Program-made: the position numbers and the translations under genes
The notes under the pieces: model-generated
Database searches by the model: none
What the model saw: only the letters and a program-made list of their open reading frames with translations
Told to the model about the DNA's origin: nothing
DNA from: Paenibacillus sp. FJAT-26967
Lineage (GTDB): Bacteria; Bacillota; Bacilli; Paenibacillales; NBRC-103111
Direction of reading: 5' to 3'
Length of the DNA stretch: 64,000 bases
NCBI RefSeq assembly: GCF_001541095.1
Contig: NZ_LMXH01000007.1
Span: forward strand, 128,678 to 192,677
In this document: one piece after another, positions 34,772-43,909 of the stretch
Layout: every line of letters begins with the position of its first letter
How positions within the stretch are numbered: position 1 is the first letter of the stretch

Positions 34772-36127
34772 CTATTTTTTGTTAGCTGCCACGATCTCTT
34801 TCACTTTCTTAGATGTATTCGCAAGCGCTTTCTCAATATCCTGTTTGCCGAGCAGCATCAGTTCAAATTCGGACGAGTAAGCTTTATTGACTTCCTCTGT
34901 ATAAGCGACCGGGATTTGTCTTGTAATCGACTTGGAATTCTCCAGTGTATACAAGAGGGATTCTTTGTCCACCATCTCCGGGTTCTTGGAAGCGTTGATC
35001 ATTAAATCGATGGCAGATGCCGTATCTTCCTTCTTCCACGAAGACAAATATTTCTTCATCATTGGAATACCTTCGGTTGTAAAGAAACGCAGGAATTTAT
35101 ACGATTCTTCCTTATGCTTGGAAGTGGAAACGACGCCCACAAAGTTCGCATTCATAAAGGAATACCCATTCGGATCTTCCTTCTTATTCTTAGGCATTGG
35201 AGCAAAGACAGTCTTGAAGTTCGCCGTGAACTCTTTTCCTCCGCCCACTTCGCCGATCATCCAGGAACCGGTAGGCATCATGCTCGCCTGCTGGTTAAAA
35301 TAGAGCGGACGGTACGTAAGCTTCTGCGAGATGATATCCACGTACGGTGTGGCCGATTTGTCTACGTGCTCCGCTTGAGCCCGTATCTCCATCGACTTTT
35401 TGATGCCGGGATGGTCAATATTGACGGTATGATCGGCAAGTACGAGATCATTCTTCTCCGGTTGGTTCCATAGGCCAAGCAGGAAATAATCGATCCAATT
35501 GTGAAAATAAGTGCCGTAGCGCTTCGTCGCTCCCTCACCCTTGGTCATTTTCTTGGCATAGTCCAAATATTCATCCCACGTCCATTCTTTAGGAACAGGC
35601 AAATTGGCCTCATCAAGATGGTTCTTGTTCATAATGACGAAATATTGCCGGAACGTACCCGGAAGCCCGTAATAGTTGCCGTCAATCGACGTATCGACCT
35701 TGTACTCGTCACCGAATTTGATCCCTTCCTTCTTCATCAAATCATTCAATGGCTCCAGAAGGCCGTTGGCGGAGCGCTGGGCATAGCTGCGGTCATCCGG
35801 GAGCAGAATCGCATCCAGTTGCTCGCCCGAAGCGGACAGCAGATCAATCTTCTTGACATTGTCCGCCGCATTCGCTTCATTCAGCGGAATAAACTCGACG
35901 AGAATTCCCGGGTTTTTCTCCTGAAACTTAGCAATGACCGGCTCAAGATCCTCCTTCTTAAAAGAGATGCCGTCTGCATGGAACTTAATTTTGACTTGAC
36001 CGCTCGGCGTGTTTCCTTGGGATGAAGACCCATCCTCCGGAGCAGGCGAGCAGCCGGCCGCTAAAGAAATCGCCAAAACCAGGCCGGTGAAGGAAAACCA
36101 TCTTTTCATGGACATCGTCATCGTCAT
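34772..36127 (-). CDS. Extracellular sugar-binding lipoprotein of the ABC importer
   Basis: 451 residues. The lipobox LAAGC places the lipid-anchored Cys at residue 26 after a basic and hydrophobic signal. The mature protein has the features of family 1 solute-binding proteins, including DAILLPDDRSYAQRSANGLL and LPVPKEWTWDEYLDYAKKM. It captures the sugar outside the membrane and presents it to the two permeases encoded upstream. No ATPase is encoded in this operon; such systems normally share an MsmX-type ATPase encoded elsewhere (established for Bacilli). The third Met codon has the best ribosome-site spacing, so the true start may be two codons later. Confidence 0.92.
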   Translation of the reverse strand: MTMTMSMKRWFSFTGLVLAISLAAGCSPAPEDGSSSQGNTPSGQVKIKFHADGISFKKEDLEPVIAKFQEKNPGILVEFIPLNEANAADNVKKIDLLSASGEQLDAILLPDDRSYAQRSANGLLEPLNDLMKKEGIKFGDEYKVDTSIDGNYYGLPGTFRQYFVIMNKNHLDEANLPVPKEWTWDEYLDYAKKMTKGEGATKRYGTYFHNWIDYFLLGLWNQPEKNDLVLADHTVNIDHPGIKKSMEIRAQAEHVDKSATPYVDIISQKLTYRPLYFNQQASMMPTGSWMIGEVGGGKEFTANFKTVFAPMPKNKKEDPNGYSFMNANFVGVVSTSKHKEESYKFLRFFTTEGIPMMKKYLSSWKKEDTASAIDLMINASKNPEMVDKESLLYTLENSKSITRQIPVAYTEEVNKAYSSEFELMLLGKQDIEKALANTSKKVKEIVAANKK

Positions 36128-36217
36128 TTCCCCTCTAAATTAGTTTTGTATACGCTTTATATTTGCTGTACACCGGGTAACGGGTGCTGGGTGCACAGGG
36201 AACACCATCGCCGATCG

Positions 36218-37054
36218 TTAACCTTTGACCCCGCCAAGGGAGATCCCTTCGATAACCTGCTTCTGCCCGATCAGGAATACAAGCAGGAGCGGAACAATGG
36301 CAATAACCGAGCCGGCCATAATCAGAGAGTAGAACTCGCCATAGGCGTCTGCGAATTTGCGGATACCGAGCTGCAGCGTGAACAAATGCTCCGACCGCAG
36401 GAATATGAGCGGATTCTGGTAGTCGTTCCAGGTCCAGATAAACCGCAGTATACCATAGGTAGCGATAGCCGGACGGACCAGAGGAATGCCGATCGTAAAA
36501 AAAATGCGGGTGTGCCCGGCACCGTCCATTTTGGCCGCATCTATATATTCATTGTTAATGCCCAGGAAAAACTGCCGGAGCAGGAAGGTCCCAAGAACAC
36601 TGAAGCTGTTAAGCAGAATGAGGCCGGTATGGGTATCGAAAAGCCTCAGCTCGCGGTAAATAATAAATTGAGGAACGAGAATAGCCTGGCTCGGGATCAT
36701 ATAGGTGGCCAGTACGATCAGGAAAGCGGCTTCTCTCCCTTTAAAATCAATCTTCGCGAATGCGTAAGCGGCCATGCAGGAGAACAGCAGGGAGCAAAGT
36801 GTAGTGAGTACGGTCACTTTGATCGAGTTCCAGTAGAAGAGGTAGAACGGATACTGGCCCATCCACACCTCCGAATAGTTCTGCACGGCCTGCCACTGCT
36901 TCGGAATCCATTCGATCGGATACTTGAACACGTCTGCCTCCGGCTTCAGAGAAGTCGACACCATCCATAGGAATGGAAGCAGGAACGCTAATCCGATCGC
37001 AAGCAGAATCGCGGTCATGATGACTTTGCGGATATCCAGATTCCGGAATGTCAT
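36218..37054 (-). CDS. ABC sugar permease, MalG/LplC type
   Basis: 278 residues with six membrane segments. The EAA loop YIDAAKMDGAGHTRIFFTIG (about 168-187) is the contact site for the ATPase. Length and topology are those of the second carbohydrate-uptake-1 permease. It lies 13 bases after the first permease gene. Confidence 0.93.
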   Translation of the reverse strand: MTFRNLDIRKVIMTAILLAIGLAFLLPFLWMVSTSLKPEADVFKYPIEWIPKQWQAVQNYSEVWMGQYPFYLFYWNSIKVTVLTTLCSLLFSCMAAYAFAKIDFKGREAAFLIVLATYMIPSQAILVPQFIIYRELRLFDTHTGLILLNSFSVLGTFLLRQFFLGINNEYIDAAKMDGAGHTRIFFTIGIPLVRPAIATYGILRFIWTWNDYQNPLIFLRSEHLFTLQLGIRKFADAYGEFYSLIMAGSVIAIVPLLLVFLIGQKQVIEGISLGGVKG

Positions 37055-37067
37055 TTGGCTTCACCTC

Positions 37068-38003
37068 CTAGTAGTTCACCCATTTGCGCTGGCCATACCA
37101 TTGAATGAGCGTAATGAGAAAAATAGTGACGAACAGCACCAGGGCCATTGTAGATGCATAGCCCATTTTCAAATGAACGAATGCGGTCTCGTACAAATGA
37201 AACACAACGACAGTGGTGGAGTTAGCCGGGCCGCCTCCGGTAAGTACCTGGACCAGATCGAATACTTTGAACGTCCCGATCAGTCCGGTAATCAGAAGGA
37301 AGAAAGTCGTCGGCGACAGCATCGGCAGCGTAATACTGCGGAACTGCTGCCACGGCTTGGCGCCGTCCATCTCCGCAGCCTCGTAAAGCTCAGCCGGTAT
37401 GGACTGCAGCCCTGCAATATAAATAATCAGATTGTAGCCGATGGACACCCAGATCATGATCATCATGATCGACGGGAGTGCAAAATTGACGTCCGCAATC
37501 CATTTCGGAGGGTCCGAGATGCCGATCGACATGAGCATCTGGTTGACCGGACCGTAGGACGGGTGGAACAGCACCTGCCACACCATGGCTACGGCTACGA
37601 CGCTGGAGATATAGGGCATAAAATAAATGACCTTGAACATGTCTTTGAAATACACATATTTATTAATGATGACGGCGAGCAGAAGCGACAGAGCTAAAGT
37701 GGCCGGCACCACAAGCATAAAGATCAGATTGTTCTTCATCGCTTGCCAGAAAATACTGTCCGCAAACAATCGCTCGAAGTTACGCAAACCGATAAAATCA
37801 ATACGTTTGAAGCCGTGCAGGAAATTCCAATCCGTAAAGCTGAGGAAAAAGGAAGCAATAATCGGCAGCAGGGTCATGATGGTAACTCCTATAAGCATCG
37901 GAGTTATAAACACATAGCCGCATACATTCTCGAGCAGCCGCTGCTTATTGAACCGTGGCCGCTTGACGCCGGGAGCCGAAGGAGAACGCGGATGAATCTG
38001 CAA
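37068..38003 (-). CDS. ABC sugar permease, MalF/LplB type
   Basis: About 311 residues, six membrane segments, with EAA loop LYEAAEMDGAKPWQQFRSIT. Pairs with the following MalG-type gene to form the channel. I prefer the TTG at 38003, five bases after AAAAGAGGTGG, which gives the family's usual length; an ATG at 38075 would add 24 residues but has no ribosome site. About 150 bases separate it from the upstream esterase gene, with no clear promoter or terminator. Confidence 0.9.
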   Translation of the reverse strand: MQIHPRSPSAPGVKRPRFNKQRLLENVCGYVFITPMLIGVTIMTLLPIIASFFLSFTDWNFLHGFKRIDFIGLRNFERLFADSIFWQAMKNNLIFMLVVPATLALSLLLAVIINKYVYFKDMFKVIYFMPYISSVVAVAMVWQVLFHPSYGPVNQMLMSIGISDPPKWIADVNFALPSIMMIMIWVSIGYNLIIYIAGLQSIPAELYEAAEMDGAKPWQQFRSITLPMLSPTTFFLLITGLIGTFKVFDLVQVLTGGGPANSTTVVVFHLYETAFVHLKMGYASTMALVLFVTIFLITLIQWYGQRKWVNY

Positions 38004-38152
38004 GGAGACCACCTCTTTTGTCTTGAGTATTTGTGAGCTTGGCTTTACTTCGGGAAAGATCTGAACGGTCGGCATACAGCAGTCCAGGCAGGATTAGGGT
38101 AAGAATCAGCGCTCGTTCGCACCTATGACCCAGAAGCGGCAGCTTCATCCGG

Positions 38153-39169
38153 CTAAGTTGATCTTCTTAACCAGTGATCCAGGAAATTGTAGGCCCATTC
38201 GCGCACGGGTTCAGGAAAATCATGACCCGAGGTGCCGATGACGGCCTGCAGCCTGCTCCCGCAGCCCAGGAATTCATACAGCTGGTGCAGTTCTGCAGCA
38301 GCTTCACCGATTTCCTGCCAGTGAGGCATATAAGTATCCTGCTGGGCAATCCAGCAGAAGAACGGCGTCGGGGCGGCCAGTGCGGCGATTTCGTGGAAAT
38401 CGAAGGAGAGCCTCTCCTGTGCAAGCGCCTCCGTTACCTCCGGCAGGTGCGTATACCAGCTCCGCACTCCCCAGCGCTCCGGTTCGGGATCTCCATGGAA
38501 GGTGGAGAGACCGCAGCTGACCGCGACAGCTCTCACCCGTTCATCTACACCGGCCAGGAAATAAGCGTTGTAGCCTCCAAGCGAGTGCCCGATGGCGCCG
38601 ATCCGCGCCGAGTCAACCTGCGGCAGGGTGCAGAGCAGATCAAGTCCCTGCAGATGATCGGCCAGCATTTTGCCTACGGCCGACCACTCGGGATGACGGG
38701 TATAGAAAGCTCCGGTATGGAAGAAGCCGCTTCCTTCCTCCCGACGCTCCCCGGCCGTTATGCTGTCCGGGGCTAACACCACATATCCGCGCCCCACCAG
38801 CTCAAGCGCATACTTGCGGCCGTCCCTTCCCGAAGCCAGCGCGATGTCGCCTTTGCCCGCATCCGCAGTCGGATGCAGGGCAAGCACGGCCGGCAACGGC
38901 GCCTGCGCCCCGGAGCCGTCCGCAATGTGCGGCACCAGCAGGTACGCGGTGACCTGATCGCCGTGCACCGTATCGTAGCGGATATGATGACGGGTATGGG
39001 CAGCTTCGGATGTAGACGACAGCCAGTCGATACGGACCGGCACCCGCTCCGGCAGACCGCCCATCAGCTCCAGCCACTGCTTCAGAATAGCTGCGCGTTT
39101 GGATGCCCATTGCACCGGGTCCGTAAGCTCTGCGGTTAACGATGCAAGTTCCCTGCGGTAGACAGACAT
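38153..39169 (-). CDS. Alpha/beta hydrolase, acetyl-esterase-like
   Basis: 338 residues. The nucleophile elbow is GHSLGGYNAYF (Ser in GHSLG); an Asp follows in FFCWIAQQDTYMP, and GTSGHDFPEPV supplies the His of the triad. Earlier VVLAPDSITAGERR is typical of dienelactone-hydrolase/acetyl-xylan-esterase-like members. No signal peptide, so it acts inside the cell. In this operon it may remove ester groups from the imported glycan (inference). Four bases separate it from the oxidoreductase gene. Confidence 0.85.
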   Translation of the reverse strand: MSVYRRELASLTAELTDPVQWASKRAAILKQWLELMGGLPERVPVRIDWLSSTSEAAHTRHHIRYDTVHGDQVTAYLLVPHIADGSGAQAPLPAVLALHPTADAGKGDIALASGRDGRKYALELVGRGYVVLAPDSITAGERREEGSGFFHTGAFYTRHPEWSAVGKMLADHLQGLDLLCTLPQVDSARIGAIGHSLGGYNAYFLAGVDERVRAVAVSCGLSTFHGDPEPERWGVRSWYTHLPEVTEALAQERLSFDFHEIAALAAPTPFFCWIAQQDTYMPHWQEIGEAAAELHQLYEFLGCGSRLQAVIGTSGHDFPEPVREWAYNFLDHWLRRST

Positions 39170-39173
39170 TGCG

Positions 39174-40094
39174 CTATGACCGCAGCCGGACGGGCTTACC
39201 GCTCAACCGGCTCTCGTTGGCTGCTTCGATAAAACGGATGATTTCCCATGTCTCATCCAGCGTCACCGGAGACACTCCCTTATGGAAAAAGGGCATGATC
39301 TGCTCAAGCAGGCTGGCATAATACGGCTTATCGTGCGCATAAACATCGACCGGCCGGGAGCCCTGCTCCCTATGCACCATCGCGCCGAAGGTCATGTTAC
39401 CGCAGCGGTTGCCCCGAATCGTGCCGATGCGGCCATCCTTCCATGTGCCTGTGACGACATCGTGGTGTTCGGTCATCGCAGCCGTTACTTCGGAGCAGCC
39501 CGGCCCCATAAACGTGTACAGCATCTCCACACTGTGGATGCCGTACCAGAACAAGCCCGGCTGCGTCGGCTGCAGCTCCATCGGGCCGTAGCAGTCCGCG
39601 CCGATAATCTGCCCGAGTTCACCGGCAGTCAGCGACTGCCTCACTCCCTCGGCGAACCGGAGAGCGGAGCTGCTCATGACAGGCACAGCGCTCTCCTCAG
39701 CCAGCCGGATAATTTCGGCTGCCTCAGCGGCGTCCACCGTGAACGGCTTATCAATAAATACCGGCTTGCCGTAGCCGACTATCCGGCGGAACTGCTCCAG
39801 ATGCACGCGTCCATCGACGGATTCCAGAAGTATGGCGTCACACTGCCGGGCCACCTCTTCCGGGGAGTCTGCGATCTGAACGCCGTACTTCTGCCGCAGC
39901 TCATCCGTGAAGCCCTGTACCCGGGAGCGGCTCAGCTCAAAGTCGCCGGAACCCCCCGGGTATGCTGCGGTAACGATGCCGCCCTGCACGTGATAGGGGT
40001 GACTCTCCTGGCTCAGCAGCTCGGTAAACGCTGCCGCATGCGAAGTATCCAGTCCGATGATGCCCAGCCTCATCTTGCTGTCTGTCTTCATCAT
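39174..40094 (-). CDS. Gfo/Idh/MocA-family oxidoreductase
   Basis: 306 residues. The N-terminus MRLGIIGLDTSHAAAF replaces the usual GxGxxG dinucleotide loop with GLDTSH, seen in a subset of the family. GKPVFIDKPF contains the conserved Lys of the EKP-type motif. A C-terminal alpha/beta domain follows (MELQPTQPGLFWYGIHSVEM with the catalytic-region His). Members oxidise or reduce sugar hydroxyls using NAD(P). Nine bases after the aminotransferase gene, so the pair may oxidise a sugar to a keto form and then aminate it, or the reverse (inference). Confidence 0.88.
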   Translation of the reverse strand: MMKTDSKMRLGIIGLDTSHAAAFTELLSQESHPYHVQGGIVTAAYPGGSGDFELSRSRVQGFTDELRQKYGVQIADSPEEVARQCDAILLESVDGRVHLEQFRRIVGYGKPVFIDKPFTVDAAEAAEIIRLAEESAVPVMSSSALRFAEGVRQSLTAGELGQIIGADCYGPMELQPTQPGLFWYGIHSVEMLYTFMGPGCSEVTAAMTEHHDVVTGTWKDGRIGTIRGNRCGNMTFGAMVHREQGSRPVDVYAHDKPYYASLLEQIMPFFHKGVSPVTLDETWEIIRFIEAANESRLSGKPVRLRS

Positions 40095-40103
40095 CCCGCC
40101 CTC

Positions 40104-41342
40104 CTATCGTTTTCCGTAGAAGGAAGCGACCTTGTGAATACCTGCTACCATCTCGCCGATGTCCTTCTCCGTATAAAATTCATTGACTGGCAGCCGCACC
40201 GCCGTCTGCAGAATGCTCTCCGCGTTCGGGCAAAGCCCTCTTTCATACGTCATTCCGGTCAGCTCGAAAGGATAATGAGAGTCCGGATACGCCGTTCTAT
40301 TCTGGAATAAAGGCTGCATATACACCACATCCGGAATGTACCCTTCCATATTCGGAATCCCCTCCGCTTCAAGCGCCTTGCAGAATTCCGTACGTGTGCA
40401 GCTCAGTTCGCTGAGATTCAACCGGAACATGTAGAACCAGTACGTGCACTCGTTGCCCGGCTCCACTACGTGCGGTTCAATCCCCGGAAGCCCACCGATC
40501 TCGGCCGTAATACGGTCACCGTACTGCTGCCTGCGCTCGCATATGCTCCCAAGCTTCTTCAGCTGCGCAATGCCGACCGCGCCCTGAAGCTCCGTCATCC
40601 GGTAGTTGGGCGCCAGATGATGCAGATCACGCTGGACGCTGCTGCCGAAGCGCTGGTAGTTTTTATCCGCAAAAGCATGCGTCACATGATAATCCTTCTC
40701 ATCTCCGGAATTGACCGTCACCAGCCCTCCATCTCCGGTCGAAATATGCTTGAAATCATTCGTGCTGAAGCAGCCGTAATCACCGATCGTGCCGACCAGC
40801 TTGCCTTTATACTTCGTCAGGTAGCTTTGCGCGCAGTCCTCAATGACCTTAAGCTTGTGCTTGCGGGCAATCTCCATAATCGGGTCCATATCAGCCGCAT
40901 TGCCTGCCAGATGAACAACCACGATGGCTTTGGTCCGCCCGGTGATCCGCGCCTCAATTGATTGCGGGTCCATGTTGTACGTATGCGGGTCGAGGTCGGC
41001 GAAGACAGGAATCGCGTTCTGGTACAGAATGCCGATCAGCGTCCCCTGATCCGTAATCGGGCTCGTAATGACCTCGTCCCCGGCCGTTATGCCGGCAGCT
41101 CCAAGCGCCACATGGATAGCCGCAGTCCCGGAAGACGCAGCCACACTGTAGCGGACACCGTACATTTCATTGAAGTCATGAAGAAACTGCTTTACCTTGC
41201 CGCCGAAATGATAGAAAAGCGTATTCTGATTCAGCGCCTCCACAAGCTCCGACACCTCTTCGAATCCGAACCGTTTGCCCGTTCCAAAAGCCGTCGTCTT
41301 GACCTTACTGCCGCCGTGAATCGCTAATTCTGCTCTATTCAT
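40104..41342 (-). CDS. DegT/DnrJ/EryC1/StrS-family sugar aminotransferase
   Basis: 412 residues, typical length. N-terminal LAIHGGSKVK, then AASSGTAAIHVALGAAG for cofactor binding, VIEDCAQS carrying the PLP-ring Asp and FSTNDFKHISTGDGG with the Schiff-base Lys. These enzymes interconvert keto and amino sugars or cyclitols using PLP. I take the ATG at 41342, which overlaps the stop of the upstream gene by eight bases (ATGAATAG) behind GGGAGGAG. The longer frame upstream of it is only the other reading of the KEP repeat. An aminotransferase in an uptake operon suggests an amino sugar or aminocyclitol substrate. Confidence 0.92.
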   Translation of the reverse strand: MNRAELAIHGGSKVKTTAFGTGKRFGFEEVSELVEALNQNTLFYHFGGKVKQFLHDFNEMYGVRYSVAASSGTAAIHVALGAAGITAGDEVITSPITDQGTLIGILYQNAIPVFADLDPHTYNMDPQSIEARITGRTKAIVVVHLAGNAADMDPIMEIARKHKLKVIEDCAQSYLTKYKGKLVGTIGDYGCFSTNDFKHISTGDGGLVTVNSGDEKDYHVTHAFADKNYQRFGSSVQRDLHHLAPNYRMTELQGAVGIAQLKKLGSICERRQQYGDRITAEIGGLPGIEPHVVEPGNECTYWFYMFRLNLSELSCTRTEFCKALEAEGIPNMEGYIPDVVYMQPLFQNRTAYPDSHYPFELTGMTYERGLCPNAESILQTAVRLPVNEFYTEKDIGEMVAGIHKVASFYGKR

Positions 41343-43167
41343 CCGTATTCCGCTCCTCCCAAGTGCTGTGCTTAACTTGCTTGATACAAGGAATGCCGTA
41401 TCGGTATACAATCTCATTGGGTTCTTTGGGTTCTTTGGGTTCTTTGGGTTCTTTGGGTTCTTTGGGTTCTTTGGGTTCTTTGGGTTCTTTGGGTTCTTTG
41501 GGTTCTTTGGAATCCCGGGATTCTGCGGGTTCTCCGGGTTCAATGGTCTCCGCAGCTTCGCTGACCGGCAGCCATACCGCCAGAGCTTCCTCCACGCCCG
41601 CTCGCTCCAGCTGAACCCGTCCGGATTCATCTATGCCGGTCACCTGTATCTTTCTTCTCGCCCGTTGCCAGTCATTGATTTGCTTCGAGGTCCAGAATGT
41701 GAAGCCCATCTGGTTGGCTTGCAGCACAACCTCGCGTATGGCTTGGCGCACCGGCTCCAGACCGTGTATATGAATCTGGTGAAAAAGAAAGTGCGCCACG
41801 CCCCCTACATTCGCAACTTGTTCCAGAAAAGGCTCAATCACAGACGTATCGGACAAGCTGGGGTGGTTCATGTCCTGGGTCAGGAATCCGATTTCCAGCA
41901 CATCGTATCTCCGGTTCCCCTCGTCACACCAGGCGATTGGAAAATACGGGTGACACGTCCCGAACAAGAATCCCACATTGCCCCGCTTTGTCGGTCCTCT
42001 TGTCTGATCGGCGGCAACGCCGTTCGCCTCGCACCAGCGGAACAGCTCACCCCAGCCTTCATATCTGGTATAGTGGTTTTTGCTCGAAGTGACTTGTTCC
42101 ACTCCCGTCGCGGCCTGCACCCACAGCCGCTGGCGCGTGAATTCCTCCAGACTCCAAATGCCGTTCTCCTGCTCCAGAGCATTGTAGTGCAGAGCCAGCT
42201 CGTGCCCCTCCGCCTGTACCCGCTCATATACTTGAGCAGAATAACCGGGCTCGATCATGCACCAAGTGGACGGGACCTTCAGTTCCTTTAGAACGTCCAG
42301 TGTGACGATCGCTCTTTCGTCCTCATTAAAATCACTATCGAACGAGATAAGCGCCACCCGCCCCGTTCCCTCCGGCCAATAATCCAGCAGCGGGAGCGAC
42401 CGTCTCGTCGCCAGTGCACATCGGATCAGATGAGACAGGAGCACCTCCCGCCAATAATCCGCATGAGGATAAGCAAAATAAGGCATTCCCGTCGCCGTCC
42501 TGCTGCGGTCCCACTGCCAGTCGAAACTGACCTCGTCATCCGCCTTCAGGATACCCTCATCAATGTTAGCGCTTCCATCCGGAGCCGGAATGCCGTCCTG
42601 ATAGACCGGTCCCCTCCCTTGCTGCAAATGGACGACCGTGGCCGGAATATCTACCGCCCACCGCTGAATCGTCCCTTTGCCAACCGCAAAGGAGTGCAGC
42701 ACCGGACCGCTAAGCTCGCCATGAGGCGAGGCTGCATGCAGCTCTCCGTGCTCCGTGCCGGAGTCTTCCTTATCCGCCTGCCATGGCTGAGCGGATAAGC
42801 ACCGCAGACCCGTCGGCACCGCACGGAACTCGGGCAGCCGGGCATAACACGTGCCCGGACGCGCCCCCTGCGTGCAGCCAAGCCGCTTGGCAAGCGGTCC
42901 AAGGCCGCCGTAGGAGATGAGCGTCCCCCCGGCTTGCGCAAAATCCCACAGCAAACCCATTGCCGCATCGTTCTCCGGTACGACCGAAGCAATCACAATA
43001 TCGAACATGGAAGTGTCCAGCGCGCCGCTGTCCGCGATCACCGTAAACGGCACTCCCGCATGTTCAAGAATTTCTTCTATGTAACACTCGAACACATTCA
43101 CGCCGCAATTCTGGCGCTTCTTCACCGTCGCTTCATCGATAAGAACGCCTAACCTCGCCAGCTTCAT
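41335..43167 (-). CDS. Two-domain polysaccharide-deacetylase-like protein with KEP-repeat tail
   Basis: 610 residues, no signal peptide. The N-terminal 120 residues (FDIVIASVVPENDAAMG, GGTLISYGGLGPLAKRL) resemble a glutamine-amidotransferase/beta-galactosidase-trimerisation-type fold. The middle shows ISFDSDFNEDERAIVTLDVL and HELALHYNALE, similar to the NodB-type deacetylase barrel with metal-binding Asp and His, though in modified form. Residues about 560-600 contain Glu/Pro-rich sequence ending in ten exact Lys-Glu-Pro triplets. First gene of the nine-gene glycan operon. Intracellular glycan processing is inferred; catalytic competence is uncertain. Confidence 0.75.
   Translation of the reverse strand: MKLARLGVLIDEATVKKRQNCGVNVFECYIEEILEHAGVPFTVIADSGALDTSMFDIVIASVVPENDAAMGLLWDFAQAGGTLISYGGLGPLAKRLGCTQGARPGTCYARLPEFRAVPTGLRCLSAQPWQADKEDSGTEHGELHAASPHGELSGPVLHSFAVGKGTIQRWAVDIPATVVHLQQGRGPVYQDGIPAPDGSANIDEGILKADDEVSFDWQWDRSRTATGMPYFAYPHADYWREVLLSHLIRCALATRRSLPLLDYWPEGTGRVALISFDSDFNEDERAIVTLDVLKELKVPSTWCMIEPGYSAQVYERVQAEGHELALHYNALEQENGIWSLEEFTRQRLWVQAATGVEQVTSSKNHYTRYEGWGELFRWCEANGVAADQTRGPTKRGNVGFLFGTCHPYFPIAWCDEGNRRYDVLEIGFLTQDMNHPSLSDTSVIEPFLEQVANVGGVAHFLFHQIHIHGLEPVRQAIREVVLQANQMGFTFWTSKQINDWQRARRKIQVTGIDESGRVQLERAGVEEALAVWLPVSEAAETIEPGEPAESRDSKEPKEPKEPKEPKEPKEPKEPKEPKEPKEPNEIVYRYGIPCIKQVKHSTWEERNTDE
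41419..41508 (-). repeat. Ten perfect copies of a nine-base unit encoding Lys-Glu-Pro
   Basis: AAAGAACCC on the minus strand is repeated ten times without a mismatch near the 3' end of the deacetylase-like gene. Degenerate copies of the same type continue upstream (EPGEPAESRDSKEP). Perfect identity points to recent expansion. Confidence 0.97.
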
Positions 43168-43478
43168 CCTGTCACCTTCTTCTTATCAGTTACACGTATT
43201 GTACCGAACCCCGGAAGGACATATAAGAAACTCCATTGACCGATTTGAAAATATTTTGACCTTTGGAGAAGCTCCCAAGCCGTCAAGGATAAAAAAACGA
43301 CCCTGAAAAATTGATTCAGGGTCGTCTGTACATATGTATTTTCAATTGAGCTACCTTCTGAGTTTGAGACTATGTTAAGATGAAAAAAAGGAAAAATATA
43401 CTATCCCGGACCAGATGATAGGAAAGAATGCATGATTGCTGCCGCCTGTTAATTACTTCATAGTGGGAGGAGATGGAT
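43168..43478. other. Intergenic region upstream of the glycan operon
   Basis: 311 bases. Holds a minus-strand terminator-like hairpin (43291-43325). No convincing operon promoter or gene was seen. Confidence 0.6.
43291..43325 (-). terminator. Terminator-like hairpin upstream of the glycan operon
   Basis: ACGACCCTGAA and TTCAGGGTCGT form an eleven-base perfect stem, followed on the minus strand by TTTTTTT. It lies about 125 bases before the operon start and no minus-strand gene ends immediately upstream, so it may be part of a leader. Confidence 0.75.
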
Positions 43479-43715
43479 ATGAATAAGTATACAGCTTATA
43501 TTTTTGTCAGTATCCTCGTAATACTTATCCCGTTGACAGGATTACTATATGGATTATGGGATATGAATCAACCTAAAGTCGGCCCGATCGGGAATGGTGA
43601 CATAGCAGGCCCTTCCACTGTTCAACTAATTGTGATTATCAGCACCATGTTGACTGGAATTCTAAATTTAATCATTGCCGTTAAAACATATTCCGACCAG
43701 AAAAAATCAAAATAA
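43479..43715 (+). CDS. Small two-helix membrane protein
   Basis: 78 residues with two hydrophobic segments (about 6-26 and 49-70) joined by a Pro/Gly/Asp loop (NQPKVGPIGNGDIAGPST); the tail is basic. The ATG at 43479 has GGGAGGAG six bases upstream; another ATG at 43473 abuts that site. A good terminator overlaps its stop codon. Function unknown. Confidence 0.7.
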   Translation: MNKYTAYIFVSILVILIPLTGLLYGLWDMNQPKVGPIGNGDIAGPSTVQLIVIISTMLTGILNLIIAVKTYSDQKKSK

Positions 43716-43750
43716 CAAAGAGGAGCCCAGGCTCCTCTTTGTTATTTATA
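43711..43750 (+). terminator. Intrinsic terminator overlapping the small gene's stop
   Basis: AATAACAAAGAGGAGC and GCTCCTCTTTGTTATT pair perfectly around a short loop. Confidence 0.85.
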
Positions 43751-43909
43751 CTTTACATGGAATGGATGGAACTAACGATCGGGAGCCATTCGCGAGAAAA
43801 AGAAACGCTGACCATAGCCTGACGCTATGTGCGTCAGCAATAGCGCAACATCACAGGACCAAGCTGTAAATAATGGCTCTTTTCAGATGCTGTCCAGCCT
43901 CAAGAAAAT

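Noticed and set aside
40104..41630. Extended N-terminus for the DegT aminotransferase (KNP-rich)
   Set aside because: The extra 96 codons are the other frame of the KEP repeat in the upstream gene; the ATG at 41342 has the ribosome site and family N-terminus.
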